From the NCBI GenBank assembly GCA_003402285.1, contig QFXG01000031.1, positions 1 through 64,000 on the forward strand: DNA of 64,000 nt, in the 5' to 3' direction. A program made the position numbers and the translations under genes. The stretch's first letter is position 1. Every line of letters begins with the position of its first letter. Below the pieces are notes generated by a model. The model worked only from the letters and a program-made list of their open reading frames with translations, had not been told where the DNA came from and did not search any database. This DNA is from Candidatus Nitrotoga sp. SPKER. GTDB taxonomy: Bacteria; Pseudomonadota; Gammaproteobacteria; Burkholderiales; Gallionellaceae. Shown in pieces: positions 7,334 through 14,257 of this stretch.

Positions 7334-7434
7334 TTAGTGATAATGCAAGCGACGCGTCGCTGGCAATGACACAGGAACGTTTTGGAATTCCGCTGGCCGA
7401 TCTTCGAAAATTCAGGGACACGCAATTAATTTAA
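7153..7434 (+). CDS. Minus-one-frame continuation of the 6824 gene
   Basis: Entered at the CGA codon at 7153 after a -1 slip, this gives 93 residues with a natural composition (FLLRKDDPRAYCFVDTGGHA, then FGIPLADLRKFRD). An ATG exists at 7159 but the bases before it are AT-rich with no ribosome site, so independent initiation is unlikely. A terminator follows at 7451-7487. No family recognised. Confidence 0.55.
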   Translation, partial: RIMVKNGGPSEYINLSHSGIPGAFSDPRVFLLRKDDPRAYCFVDTGGHAFQAFDGPTFVVISDNASDASLAMTQERFGIPLADLRKFRDTQLI

Positions 7435-7450
7435 GCCAGCAATTTTCAGA

Positions 7451-7487
7451 CCGCCAGTTTGAAGCTGCCGAGATGCTGGCGGTTTTT
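7451..7487 (+). terminator. Terminator after the frameshifted gene
   Basis: CCGCCAG (7451-7457) pairs with CTGGCGG (7476-7482) and is followed by five T. The 18-base loop is long, so it may only attenuate transcription into the next gene. Confidence 0.6.
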
Positions 7488-7508
7488 AAAAAAATAAAGG
7501 GATGAAAT

Positions 7509-8225
7509 ATGGATTTCAGGACTTACAAACAATTTAGGGCTTATTGCTGGCAAGACCTGCAAGTTTATATCGACACTCCCAATGCAAACGCAGCAAGGAA
7601 TTTAAATGTAGTACTTGCGGGAGGTTCGCTTGGTGCCATTAAACACGAACTTGAGATGGCGCTATCACTACACCAAAGCTGCGACGACCTTTCTCCAAGA
7701 GAGAGGGCCGCCGCTGAACTGCTTGCCACGATATCAAATCATCGAGCTATCACGTGGCAAAGAGAGGAAACACCCCCGTCAGGCAATACCCCTGCCCCGC
7801 CTCTTGATGAAAGTCAGGCGGAAGAGCTAGTAAATATTACTAAAAAAGCAGTTGAGCGGTATGCGGCTTTTTTGCCGGATTCAGAGCGGAAAGTATTACT
7901 GGATGATTGTGAATTATTGTTAAGTTCGACGCTTGTCGGAAGTTCCGCCTCTCAGGAAGGGGGATCACCATCCATAGAATCAAGCTTGGATAGCTTAAAG
8001 CGGAAAGCACAAGAAATAGCCCAGAAATTGGGGGAGGAACAAATAGCCAATACCGGAGCTTGGCAGGTTAATTCAAGCAGTATCTGTGAGTCGGTAGCAG
8101 ATGAGCTTGCCAAAGATAGTAGCACCCATGGGAGGCAGGGTCCGCAAAGCGCAGGAAACGTGAGAACAAAATTATTAGCGGGGTGGATTTTCATTCCGCC
8201 AAAAGGAGAAAAAACGGAGGAATAA
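7509..8225 (+). CDS. Hypothetical phage-type protein, 238 residues
   Basis: AAGGGATG precedes the ATG. The N-terminal 75 residues look folded (MDFRTYKQFRAYCWQDL, then helical). A Pro/Ser/Gly-rich stretch follows (ETPPSGNTPAPP), then a helical segment (SLDSLKRKAQEIAQKLGEEQ) that could form a coiled coil. No domain is recognised. It sits in the early region of the element between the frameshifted gene and the AlpA-like gene, so a regulatory or replication-accessory role is possible. Confidence 0.6.
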   Translation: MDFRTYKQFRAYCWQDLQVYIDTPNANAARNLNVVLAGGSLGAIKHELEMALSLHQSCDDLSPRERAAAELLATISNHRAITWQREETPPSGNTPAPPLDESQAEELVNITKKAVERYAAFLPDSERKVLLDDCELLLSSTLVGSSASQEGGSPSIESSLDSLKRKAQEIAQKLGEEQIANTGAWQVNSSSICESVADELAKDSSTHGRQGPQSAGNVRTKLLAGWIFIPPKGEKTEE

Positions 8226-8488
8226 GGTGTTTTTTCAGAACATTCAAGATTACTCGTGAATATTCAAAATTTAGGCACAGAAAACTCAATGTTTACGGGA
8301 CTTGGCAAGGTTTAAGATTTTTATTTCGTGCATGGACTATTGGATTCTATCTGCGTAATCTGACAATTGAAATCTACGCCGATACAACCTCTTACAAAGG
8401 GCGGAATAGACGGGTGTTGATAGCTGATAATCGGCTGGCTACTGATACTCGCAAAGCCGTCTTAAGTAGAAAAAAATGGAATATTGAT
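8226..8488. other. Non-coding spacer before the AlpA-like gene
   Basis: The AlpA-like frame is open back through this stretch, but the translation is rich in Arg, Tyr and Trp and does not look like protein. It probably holds a promoter; TTGATA near 8418 followed 17 bases later by TACTGA is a weak candidate. Confidence 0.35.
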
Positions 8489-8704
8489 ATGACCTTTAAT
8501 AATTTACTTTTCCCCGTGCTTGATCAAGTTACCCGTACAACCGTTTCTACAGAAGAAGCGGCTTTTTATCTGAATCGTAAGCCCCAGACTTTGCGGGTTT
8601 GGGCAAGCGCCCAGCCTGAAGGTGCAATTAGGCCAGTGCGGGTAATGGGGCGTTTAGCCTGGCCAGTTTCAGAAATAAAACGTCTTTTGAATGGAGGTCA
8701 ATGA
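8489..8704 (+). CDS. Small helix-turn-helix DNA-binding protein (AlpA/excisionase-like)
   Basis: The 71-residue product from the ATG at 8489 has a MerR/AlpA-type winged-helix layout: VSTEEAAFYLNRKPQTLRVW (helix-turn-helix, residues about 17-36), then RVMGRLAWPVSEIKRLL (wing and last helix). Such proteins in phages and satellites act as excisionases or operon activators. The ribosome site is weak (GGA). Its stop overlaps the ribosome site of the next small ORF, suggesting translational coupling. Confidence 0.75.
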   Translation: MTFNNLLFPVLDQVTRTTVSTEEAAFYLNRKPQTLRVWASAQPEGAIRPVRVMGRLAWPVSEIKRLLNGGQ

Positions 8705-8705
8705 T

Positions 8706-8864
8706 ATGAAATTCACACCAAAGCGAAAAATTGACCCACAAGCTGTTCAAAAATCATTACGAGAACTTAAGATGCTCTTCGGAGACCGACCGGCAAAAGA
8801 AAACGCTCCGTTGGCGCGGAGCGTTGGTAGTGCAGTAAGGCTAAATCTCAAGGAGCGACAATGA
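8706..8864 (+). CDS. Short basic protein, 52 residues, unknown function
   Basis: The ATG at 8706 follows GGAGGTCA, a strong ribosome site placed over the end of the AlpA-like gene. The product starts MKFTPKRKIDPQAVQKSLRE and is basic and helical. Its stop TGA (8862-8864) overlaps the ATG of the next gene. A perfect 9-bp hairpin (AACGCTCCG at 8802-8810, CGGAGCGTT at 8817-8825) lies inside the coding sequence and could affect mRNA stability. Spacing on both sides supports a real gene. Confidence 0.6.
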   Translation: MKFTPKRKIDPQAVQKSLRELKMLFGDRPAKENAPLARSVGSAVRLNLKERQ

Positions 8865-9166
8865 GAGCGAACACTTTACCACACCATAAACCCAACTCCA
8901 ACTGTGAGCCGGATTTGAGCGGCCTCATGACTGATTGTCAGTTGCAAGATGTCGGTCGCGTTAAAGTTTCGTTATTCAAAATAAAGGACGCACTTGACGC
9001 CGTTAATACCCTGATTATCGGTAGCGGACTATCTATTCGTCTCATTCCTGGCTCTTTCGTCGATTTAATGTGTAACGATATTTCAGTGCTTGCTTTTGCG
9101 CACGAGCAAGCAGAAAAACGCATCCGCGCCGCAGCCCTTGCTACGGTAGAAAGTGAGGCAGCATGA
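8861..9166 (+). CDS. Hypothetical phage-type protein, 101 residues
   Basis: AAGGAG sits seven bases before the ATG, and the ORF is tightly packed between overlapping neighbours (ATGA junctions at both ends). The C-terminal half is helical (AFAHEQAEKRIRAAALATVE). No family recognised. Its place just before the primase suggests a role in replication of the element or its control. Confidence 0.65.
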   Translation: MRANTLPHHKPNSNCEPDLSGLMTDCQLQDVGRVKVSLFKIKDALDAVNTLIIGSGLSIRLIPGSFVDLMCNDISVLAFAHEQAEKRIRAAALATVESEAA

Positions 9167-10600
9167 GCATTGAAACAGCTAGAGAAACGCTAGATGATTT
9201 CATCAATGGCGAATCTCAGGAATCACCACAACCTCAGACAAAGAGTGCCCCCCCCTGGTCTAACTGACGAGGGAAAAATAAAGTGGTTGTCATCGCTTAA
9301 GCCAGTTGAATACGATCAAGCACGTGAAGAAGTCGCCAAAGAACTCGGTATTCGTACATCAACTCTTGACGCTTGCGTTAAGGGCATACGTGCATCCCTA
9401 ATCGAAAATAAGGATTCACCCTTTGAAATCGTTGAGGCGTGGCACGAGCCTGTAGACCTGGGATGGTTGCTTGATGAAATAAGTGAATCGATAAGGCGAC
9501 ACATTATTTGTGAACGGCAGACTGCACACGCGGTGGCACTGTGGGTTGCGATGACACATTTTGATGACGTATTCGATATTGCCCCCCTCGCGATTATTTC
9601 AGCACCAGAAATGCGTTGCGGCAAATCGGAATTGAAAAGACTCATTGGAAAAATGGTATTGAGACCATTAGATGCGGACGGAATGAGTGCGTCTGTTTTA
9701 TTCCGGGGGTTCGATCTCTGGAACCCAACATTGCTAGTTGATGAGTACGATGCTTTTGTAAAAGATGACGAAGACTTGAGGAGGATTATTAACGCAGGTC
9801 ATCAACGTGGAGGCTGTGTTTGGCGCTGTGTTGGCGATGATCACACCCCAAAACGGTTTAATGTGTTCGGTCCTAAAGTCTTGGCAGGTATCGGGGGACT
9901 CGCTCCAACAATTATGGATAGAGGAATCATCTTACAGTTACGCCGAAAATTATCGACTGAGACTGTAGTGCGTCAGCGCGATGTGCCTAAAGTTTTTTTC
10001 AAGAATATTCAATCGAAGCTAGCTCGTGTCGCACTCGATTACGCCAAACCTGTATCAGCTGCCCGGCCAGCTTTACCAGACAGCTTGAGCGATCGTGCTC
10101 AAGATAATTGGGAGCCACTATTTCAAATAGCTCATGTCGCAGGTGATGAATGGTTGAAACGAGCGCGCGAGGCTTCGTTGAAACTGTCTGGTCAGGATGA
10201 AGACATTAAAACTATAGACGTTGAACTACTGGCAGACATTCAAGAAGCTTTCGAGAATACGCGAGTTAACAAGATCAGCTTTACTGACCTTATAAAGGCA
10301 ATCTGTGATGATGAAGAGGCAGGGTGGGCGACATACAACCGCGGCAAGCCGATTACACCACGGCAAGTTTCCAAACGGCTAAAGGAGTATGGGATCAGTT
10401 CAAAGCCAATACGGTTTGGTTATGACGGTGTGCAAAAAGGTTTTGATATTGACCAATTCGGTGATGCTTTCGCACGCTACCTAAAAAACCTCGATTTTCC
10501 GGTTACACAGTTACAACCAAACAAGGACGGGGCTTGTAACCATGTAACCGGAAAAACGCCGATTTTAGGGATGGATGAAGTAACGGAAGGAGTGCTATGA
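9163..10600 (+). CDS. DUF3631-type phage primase/helicase ATPase, frame broken at a C8 run
   Basis: Translation from the ATG at 9163 (ATGA overlap, GAGG ribosome site) gives MSIETARETLDDFINGES and stops soon after a run of eight C (9248-9255). Shifting one base there joins it to a long frame ending at 10600, giving about 478 residues. The long part has a P-loop (SAPEMRCGKSEL, about residue 145) and Walker B (LLVDEYD, about 190), then the DUF3631 C-terminal domain, found in phage and satellite primase-helicases. The long frame alone could start at 9194, but that N-terminus (MISSMANLRNHHNL) looks out of frame and lacks a ribosome site. Sequencing error, phase variation or inactivation are all possible. 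Confidence 0.8.
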
Positions 10601-11025
10601 CACCCGCTGAAATTATCCAGTCCTGTGATTTTGATGGCGTCAAATTAGCGCTTACCCCTGAGGGTAAATTGCATTATTCAGGCAATGCAGAAATGATTGC
10701 TCAATGGCTCCCAACGCTTCGGGAAAACAGGCGCGCCATCTTGGCAGAACTTCATAGAGAGAGCCGCCGATGCAAGGTGCGGGCAATGCTGCAAGAAGCT
10801 CCTGACACTCGCTATGCCTTGCATGTTGATGACAATACTTCAGACCCAGTTGTTTGCGCGGTGGCTATTCGTGACGCTGCAACCTTCGAGCTTGCTATAC
10901 CTCATCATTCCTACAACCCATTTGTTTTAATTGAATTGTTGGAAAAGCAGTTATCGGGTGAGACCCAACCTACACCCGACACCAACAAACGCAACACAGT
11001 GCATCCTGGAGGACTTATTAAATGA
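10597..11025 (+). CDS. TubC N-terminal docking domain-like protein
   Basis: The start overlaps the primase stop by four bases (ATGA). Residues 1-50 (PAEIIQSCDFDGVKLALTPE, then LPTLRENRRAILAEL) match the short TubC_N-like docking fold common in small phage and satellite genes next to primases. The rest (residues 60-142) is not recognised. It probably mediates a protein-protein contact, perhaps with the primase; that is inference from position. Confidence 0.65.
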   Translation: MTPAEIIQSCDFDGVKLALTPEGKLHYSGNAEMIAQWLPTLRENRRAILAELHRESRRCKVRAMLQEAPDTRYALHVDDNTSDPVVCAVAIRDAATFELAIPHHSYNPFVLIELLEKQLSGETQPTPDTNKRNTVHPGGLIK

Positions 11026-11267
11026 CAACACCAAAATTTCACGCCTGTGAACAGCCTGATTGCAATACCCTGACCTCGGGACGGTTCTGCAAGGCGCACA
11101 CGGTACCGGAGCAACCAGAAGAGACCCAGACCTTAGGAAGTGCGATACGAGCAAATAAAACTGCCCAAATGCGCAAGCGATTAGCTGAACTTCGCGGCAT
11201 CGAGCGGTCGAATAAATATGAACAGCCAGTTTTTTCTAACCAATACGAGGAAAATTTACATGCGTGA
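11022..11267 (+). CDS. Small Cys-rich protein, unknown function
   Basis: The 81 residues start four bases before the previous stop. CEQPDC and FCKAH near the N-terminus could bind one zinc ion. The rest is charged and helical (KTAQMRKRLAELRGIER). No family recognised. Confidence 0.55.
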   Translation: MTTPKFHACEQPDCNTLTSGRFCKAHTVPEQPEETQTLGSAIRANKTAQMRKRLAELRGIERSNKYEQPVFSNQYEENLHA

Positions 11268-11562
11268 GTTTATAAAAGTTAATTTAGCAAACTCTGCACC
11301 AGATGATGGAATTTGCCCTGCGTGCGCTACACATGGAATATTTCACAAGCCTACTCAAACTCGCTTTGTATATTGCAAGCACAATCTAACGGGCGCTTCA
11401 CAATCATCTAACAGGCCGTGGAAAGTCTTTTCAAAGATTGAAGCTACCACTTTTCGTGCTGCTGTTCTGCGTGGGGTTTTGGCTGGTGAACTGCGCATCG
11501 AGATAGTACCCGATATTAAGAGCTTGATCATTGATGAGACGAATCATTCCGTTAAGCACTAG
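11260..11562 (+). CDS. Hypothetical protein with Cys pairs, 100 residues
   Basis: The ATG at 11260 is preferred because GAGGAAA precedes it and it overlaps the previous stop; an ATG at 11218 is upstream without a ribosome site. The product has CPACATHGIF and YCKHN, a possible zinc site, followed by an alpha/beta stretch (FSKIEATTFRAAVLRGVLAG). It is the last gene before the capsid promoter region. Function unknown. Confidence 0.6.
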   Translation: MREFIKVNLANSAPDDGICPACATHGIFHKPTQTRFVYCKHNLTGASQSSNRPWKVFSKIEATTFRAAVLRGVLAGELRIEIVPDIKSLIIDETNHSVKH

Positions 11563-11576
11563 CATATATTCACATA

Positions 11577-11637
11577 AGTTATAAAAATACACAGTTTATA
11601 ACTAAAAGTTATATCAATTTAAAAAGAGGTGTATACT
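11577..11637 (+). promoter_or_regulatory. Promoter and operator before the capsid gene
   Basis: AGTTATA at 11577 and 11607 (30 bp apart) and the inverted TATAACT at 11597 give a perfect TATAACT-AAA-AGTTATA palindrome (11597-11613). An extended -10 (TG followed by TATACT, 11632-11637) lies downstream. The palindrome overlaps the expected -35 zone, so it is probably a repressor or activator site for late expression. Confidence 0.6.
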
Positions 11638-11647
11638 CCGTTTATCG

Positions 11648-11713
11648 CTGGTTTGATGAACCAGCAAAAGACGAGCGCCAAAGCAGCCCGCATCTCTTAA
11701 CCCGAAGGTTAAG
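11648..11713 (+). promoter_or_regulatory. Two hairpins in the capsid mRNA leader
   Basis: CTGGTT-TGATG-AACCAG (11648-11664) and CTTAACC-CGAA-GGTTAAG (11696-11713) are perfect hairpins between the promoter and the capsid ribosome site. They may set stability or translation of the capsid message. Confidence 0.5.
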
Positions 11714-11818
11714 CATCAGCAAAACGAACCCATTTAACCGGGAACTGTTGCTGTGCGCCTTTGGGATTTTCTTTTCCTATCGCCAGTTCCAGTTCCTATA
11801 GAACAAAGGAACAGCGAT

Positions 11819-13153
11819 ATGCCAGTAACAACCGCATCAATCAAACAAGAACGACTCAAGATCATCAACCGCTGTGAAGCAATGCTCGATCGCCTGGACG
11901 CCGAAGATCGTCCAATGACGGCCTCCGAGGAAGACCTATACGAAGCAGATATGGCAGAAATAAAAGCTCTCAACGCCAAGCTTGATGAAGGTCAGCGCCC
12001 AACCGTACGAGTCCAGCCATCAGCTCACATTTCAAACAGGCCAGTATTCCCTGATGAAAATATGCCCCGGATCGTCCTTGCACATTCTGGCAAATTAAAG
12101 GCCTTCAGAAATTCCGCGCGCGGTGTTGCAGCAGCTCACGAAACTGGCCGGTTCTTCGCTGCAACGTTTTTGAGACATCAGCCGTCAATGAATTGGTGTG
12201 ATAACCATGGCGTTCGGTATGACGTTATGGCCGCACTGTCTGGCGGAGTTAATACAAGTGGCGGCGCGCTTGTTCCCGATGTGTTGTCCAAGACTATCAT
12301 TGAGCTGATGGACACATACGGATCATTCAGGGCGAACGCTGGAGGCTTGCTGATGAGCAGCGATTCTGAAACTGTGCCAAGGCGCACCGGTGGACTGGTT
12401 GCCTCTTATGTTGGTGAGGGGGTGGCCGGGGATGAATCAGACGCAAGCTGGGATAATGTAACATTTGTGGCCAAGAAGCTGATTGTTCTGACTCGCATGA
12501 GCAGCGAGGTGTCTGAAGATGCCATCATCAATTTGGGCGATAAAATGGCTCAAGAAATCGCCTATGCCTTCGCCCTCAAGGAAGATACTGTCGGATACAC
12601 GGGTGACGGAACGGCCGCAAGTGGTGGCCATACAGGCGTGCTGGTCAAGGCTTTACAACCCGCTTATTCAAAAGCCAAGGTAGCCGCTGCATCCGGTCAT
12701 GACAAGCTTGACGAGATTGACGCCGATGACCTGCTGCGGCTGATGGCTGCCATCCCTGATTATGCGAAAGCTGGGGCGGCATGGTATTGCAGCCCAACGG
12801 CTCTTGCTCTGGTGTTCAATGCAATCCTGATTGCTGGCGGTGGCAACAGTATACAGAACCTCGCGAACGCTGTAGAGCCAACCTTCTTGGGTTATCCAAT
12901 TGTGGTAACCCCAGTAATGGCTGACGATGCTTCAGCTACCTACAACGGTGCTGTGATGATCGGCTTCGGTAATCTTGCACAAGCAGCAACTATTGGAACA
13001 AGACGGGAAGTGCGCGTGCAGATGACTGATCAGAGGTACTGGTCAGAAGATCAAATAGGTATCAAGGGCACTATGCGGCACAGTATCGTCGTTCATGATC
13101 TCGGCTCAACGACTGTTAAAAGTCCGTTCGCCGTTTTAGTCGGGACTACTTAA
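11819..13153 (+). CDS. HK97-family major capsid protein
   Basis: The ATG at 11819 has AAAGGAAC ahead of it; an upstream in-frame start at 11753 gives an implausible hydrophobic leader. The 444 residues begin with a charged helical delta-type domain (residues 1-65, SIKQERLKIINRCEAMLDRL) that acts as scaffold in this family, then the HK97 core (ALSGGVNTSGGALVPDVLSK, then the E-loop and P and A domains; RRTGGLVASYVGEG, KKLIVLTRMSSEVSED). In phages the delta domain is cut by a prohead protease, yet no protease, portal or terminase gene is near. A satellite carrying its own capsid gene could redirect head size or protect its own assembly. Confidence 0.92.
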   Translation: MPVTTASIKQERLKIINRCEAMLDRLDAEDRPMTASEEDLYEADMAEIKALNAKLDEGQRPTVRVQPSAHISNRPVFPDENMPRIVLAHSGKLKAFRNSARGVAAAHETGRFFAATFLRHQPSMNWCDNHGVRYDVMAALSGGVNTSGGALVPDVLSKTIIELMDTYGSFRANAGGLLMSSDSETVPRRTGGLVASYVGEGVAGDESDASWDNVTFVAKKLIVLTRMSSEVSEDAIINLGDKMAQEIAYAFALKEDTVGYTGDGTAASGGHTGVLVKALQPAYSKAKVAAASGHDKLDEIDADDLLRLMAAIPDYAKAGAAWYCSPTALALVFNAILIAGGGNSIQNLANAVEPTFLGYPIVVTPVMADDASATYNGAVMIGFGNLAQAATIGTRREVRVQMTDQRYWSEDQIGIKGTMRHSIVVHDLGSTTVKSPFAVLVGTT

Positions 13154-13159
13154 AAATAC

Positions 13160-13180
13160 AGAACCTCAAATTGAGGTTCT
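13160..13180. terminator. Palindromic hairpin after the capsid gene
   Basis: AGAACCTC (13160-13167) pairs perfectly with GAGGTTCT (13173-13180). There is no T run, so it may be an RNA processing or stability element rather than a strong terminator. Confidence 0.5.
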
Positions 13181-13264
13181 CGAGTTAACTGATGCCCCAG
13201 TTAGAGGTGGGTCAAAACACTAACAGCTTGCGGATTTTCATAGTCTGATCGTGGCAAGCACTGA

Positions 13265-13288
13265 CCCAGTAGAGATACTGGGTTTTTT
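13265..13288 (+). terminator. Intrinsic terminator before the HNH gene
   Basis: CCCAGTA-GAGA-TACTGGG (13265-13282) is followed by six T. It separates capsid and HNH transcription. Confidence 0.85.
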
Positions 13289-13317
13289 ATTGTCCTTAAT
13301 AATAAAGAAAGGTTGTC

Positions 13318-13611
13318 ATGCCGAATCTCAAAACAGCTCGCATCCGAGGTCGACATCTTCAAAGGATTAGAGCCGAACACTTCCGATTGCATCCTCTATG
13401 CGTGCTGTGCCAATCAAAGGTGCCGCCACGTGTCACAGTAGCGGTAGAACTAGATCATATCGTTTCACTAGATCATGGTGGCACGAACGATCCGGCTAAC
13501 TATCAAGGGCTATGCACCGATTGTCACTCTGATAAATCAATCAAAGAGCGCGGGTACAAATGCAAGCGAAAGGTCACGATTGGTGCGGATGGATGGCCGG
13601 TGGCAAGATGA
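13318..13611 (+). CDS. HNH endonuclease
   Basis: The 97 residues contain a zinc-binding HNH fold: LCVLC (about residue 30), catalytic DHI in ELDHIVSLDHGG (about 47-57), Asn in PANYQGLCTDCH (about 60-71). AAAGG precedes the ATG. In cos phages a small HNH protein of this type lies next to the terminase and is needed for DNA cleavage and packaging. Here it is next to capsid and cos-like DNA but no terminase, as if the element supplies part of the packaging reaction and borrows the rest. Confidence 0.9.
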   Translation: MPNLKTARIRGRHLQRIRAEHFRLHPLCVLCQSKVPPRVTVAVELDHIVSLDHGGTNDPANYQGLCTDCHSDKSIKERGYKCKRKVTIGADGWPVAR

Positions 13612-13614
13612 GGC

Positions 13615-13797
13615 AGGGAGGGGGGTCTGATCTCTAGAGGGGTTTGGCTGGAAACCATTGTCCCCCTTTCTGTGCACACCCGCGAATTGAAAAACTTTTT
13701 TTGGAGAGCAAATCAGGGTGAAATAGGGAGGGGGCATTCAATCTCTGCAACTTCATCCGCTCTAGACCGCATGTCTACCCACGCGCAGATTTTTTTC
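13615..13797 (+). other. Two cos-like packaging motifs in tandem
   Basis: Two related stretches follow the HNH gene: 13615-13702 and 13725-13797. Each has AGGGAGGGGG, then ATCTCT, a CTCTAGA block, a C-rich part with CACCCGCG or CCCACGCG, and ends in seven T. As I recall them, such G-run plus ATCTCTAGAG sequences sit between HNH and terminase genes at cos ends of HK97-type phages. Binding by a helper's terminase is inferred. Confidence 0.45.
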
Positions 13798-13815
13798 TCC
13801 ATTTCAAAAAGGTTT

Positions 13816-14000
13816 TCAGCAAATGGCAGGCATTATAAAAAGCCAGAACCACGTCATACCAAGCCTTGCAGCCTAATATCAGGCATTTTTAAAAGCAAAA
13901 AGAAACAAAATAAATCAGCAAATGGAAATTATCTAAATCGGCCACGAGCAGATAATAGCGAGGCTTACAGCCTATTTGATGAAAAAAGAATCAGCAAATG
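13816..14000 (+). repeat. Three TCAGCAAATG repeats near the right end
   Basis: TCAGCAAATG occurs at 13816, 13915 and 13991, the first two followed by G. The region 13798-14066 otherwise holds no credible gene: a 128-residue frame at 13672-14058 is Lys- and Ser-rich and crosses the cos-like DNA. The repeats may serve integrase or excisionase at the right end, or be traces of duplicated sequence. Confidence 0.45.
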
Positions 14001-14066
14001 CTTTTCAAATGGAATTCAAATGCCGAGAACTTCAGTTTGGGCATTCATCAATAGCTAACGGAAAAT

Positions 14067-14085
14067 CCTACACTGCCCCTACATG
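14067..14085 (+). repeat. Right end repeat (candidate integrase arm site)
   Basis: Nineteen bases identical, except one, to 4353-4371, again with CCTACA twice at 11-bp spacing. It lies about 60 bp from the right attachment site. Confidence 0.5.
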
Positions 14086-14100
14086 CGGATATAACTCCAA

Positions 14101-14133
14101 GAAATAAAAAAGGCCTACATCGCTGTAAGCCTT
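14101..14133 (-). terminator. Terminator of the rpoD-tRNA operon, supplied by the element
   Basis: On the minus strand AAGGCTTAC pairs with GTAGGCCTT (one G-U pair; 14110-14118 with 14125-14133), followed by a T-rich stretch. It lies inside the element, and a related hairpin lies outside attL (4149-4164), so the element carries a substitute terminator for the gene it interrupts. Confidence 0.75.
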
Positions 14134-14141
14134 ATTCTATA

Positions 14142-14187
14142 TGGTGGGTCGTCAGGGACTTGAACCCCGGACCAAAGGATTATGAGT
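14142..14187. repeat. attR: attachment repeat inside the intact tRNA-Met
   Basis: Partner of the repeat at 4176-4221. The intact tRNA keeps its 5' half from the chromosome and its 3' half from the element. Confidence 0.9.
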
Positions 14188-14218
14188 CCTCTGCTCTAAC
14201 CAACTGAGCTAACGACCC
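14142..14218 (-). tRNA. tRNA-Met (CAU)
   Basis: Acceptor stem GGGTCGT (14218-14212) pairs with ACGACCC (14152-14146), discriminator A at 14145, encoded CCA at 14144-14142. The D loop (AGCTCAGTTGGTTAGAGC), anticodon CAT (14184-14182) and T arm (GGTTCAAGTCC) are normal. It begins 39 bases after rpoD and is probably co-transcribed. An elongator Met tRNA is most likely; a CAU tRNA modified to read AUA (Ile) cannot be fully excluded. Its 3' part is the attachment site of the element. Confidence 0.95.
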
Positions 14219-14257
14219 AATACTGTTCAGAATACTCTTTGAAAGTACTCATTATAA

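Larger units (their letters stand above)
4176..14187. mobile_element. Integrative element in tRNA-Met, phage-satellite-like, about 10.0 kb
   Basis: It is bounded by a 46-bp direct repeat of the 3' part of tRNA-Met(CAU): displaced copy at 4176-4221, intact gene copy at 14142-14187, two mismatches. The integrase lies next to the left end, and a 19-bp repeat with one mismatch sits inside each end. The gene order is integrase, exported protein, regulatory RNA leader, small phage-type genes, AlpA-like protein, DUF3631 primase, three small genes, HK97 major capsid, HNH and cos-like DNA. No terminase, portal, protease or tail genes were found. This composition fits a satellite that uses a helper phage's packaging machinery, or a prophage reduced to a few genes. 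Confidence 0.9.

Noticed and set aside
8183-8488. Long upstream extension of the AlpA-like gene
   Set aside because: The translation is unlike protein and starts inside the previous gene; the conserved helix-turn-helix starts after ATG 8489.
9194-9247. Alternative primase N-terminus MISSMANLRNHHNL
   Set aside because: It lacks a ribosome site, and the other frame gives a better N-terminus that overlaps the previous stop.
11753-11818. Upstream in-frame start of the capsid gene
   Set aside because: It adds a 22-residue hydrophobic stretch; the ribosome site and the delta-domain start fit ATG 11819.
13672-14058. Frame of 128 codons near the right end of the element
   Set aside because: It crosses the cos-like motifs, is rich in Lys, Ser and Asn with no recognisable pattern, and lacks a ribosome site.
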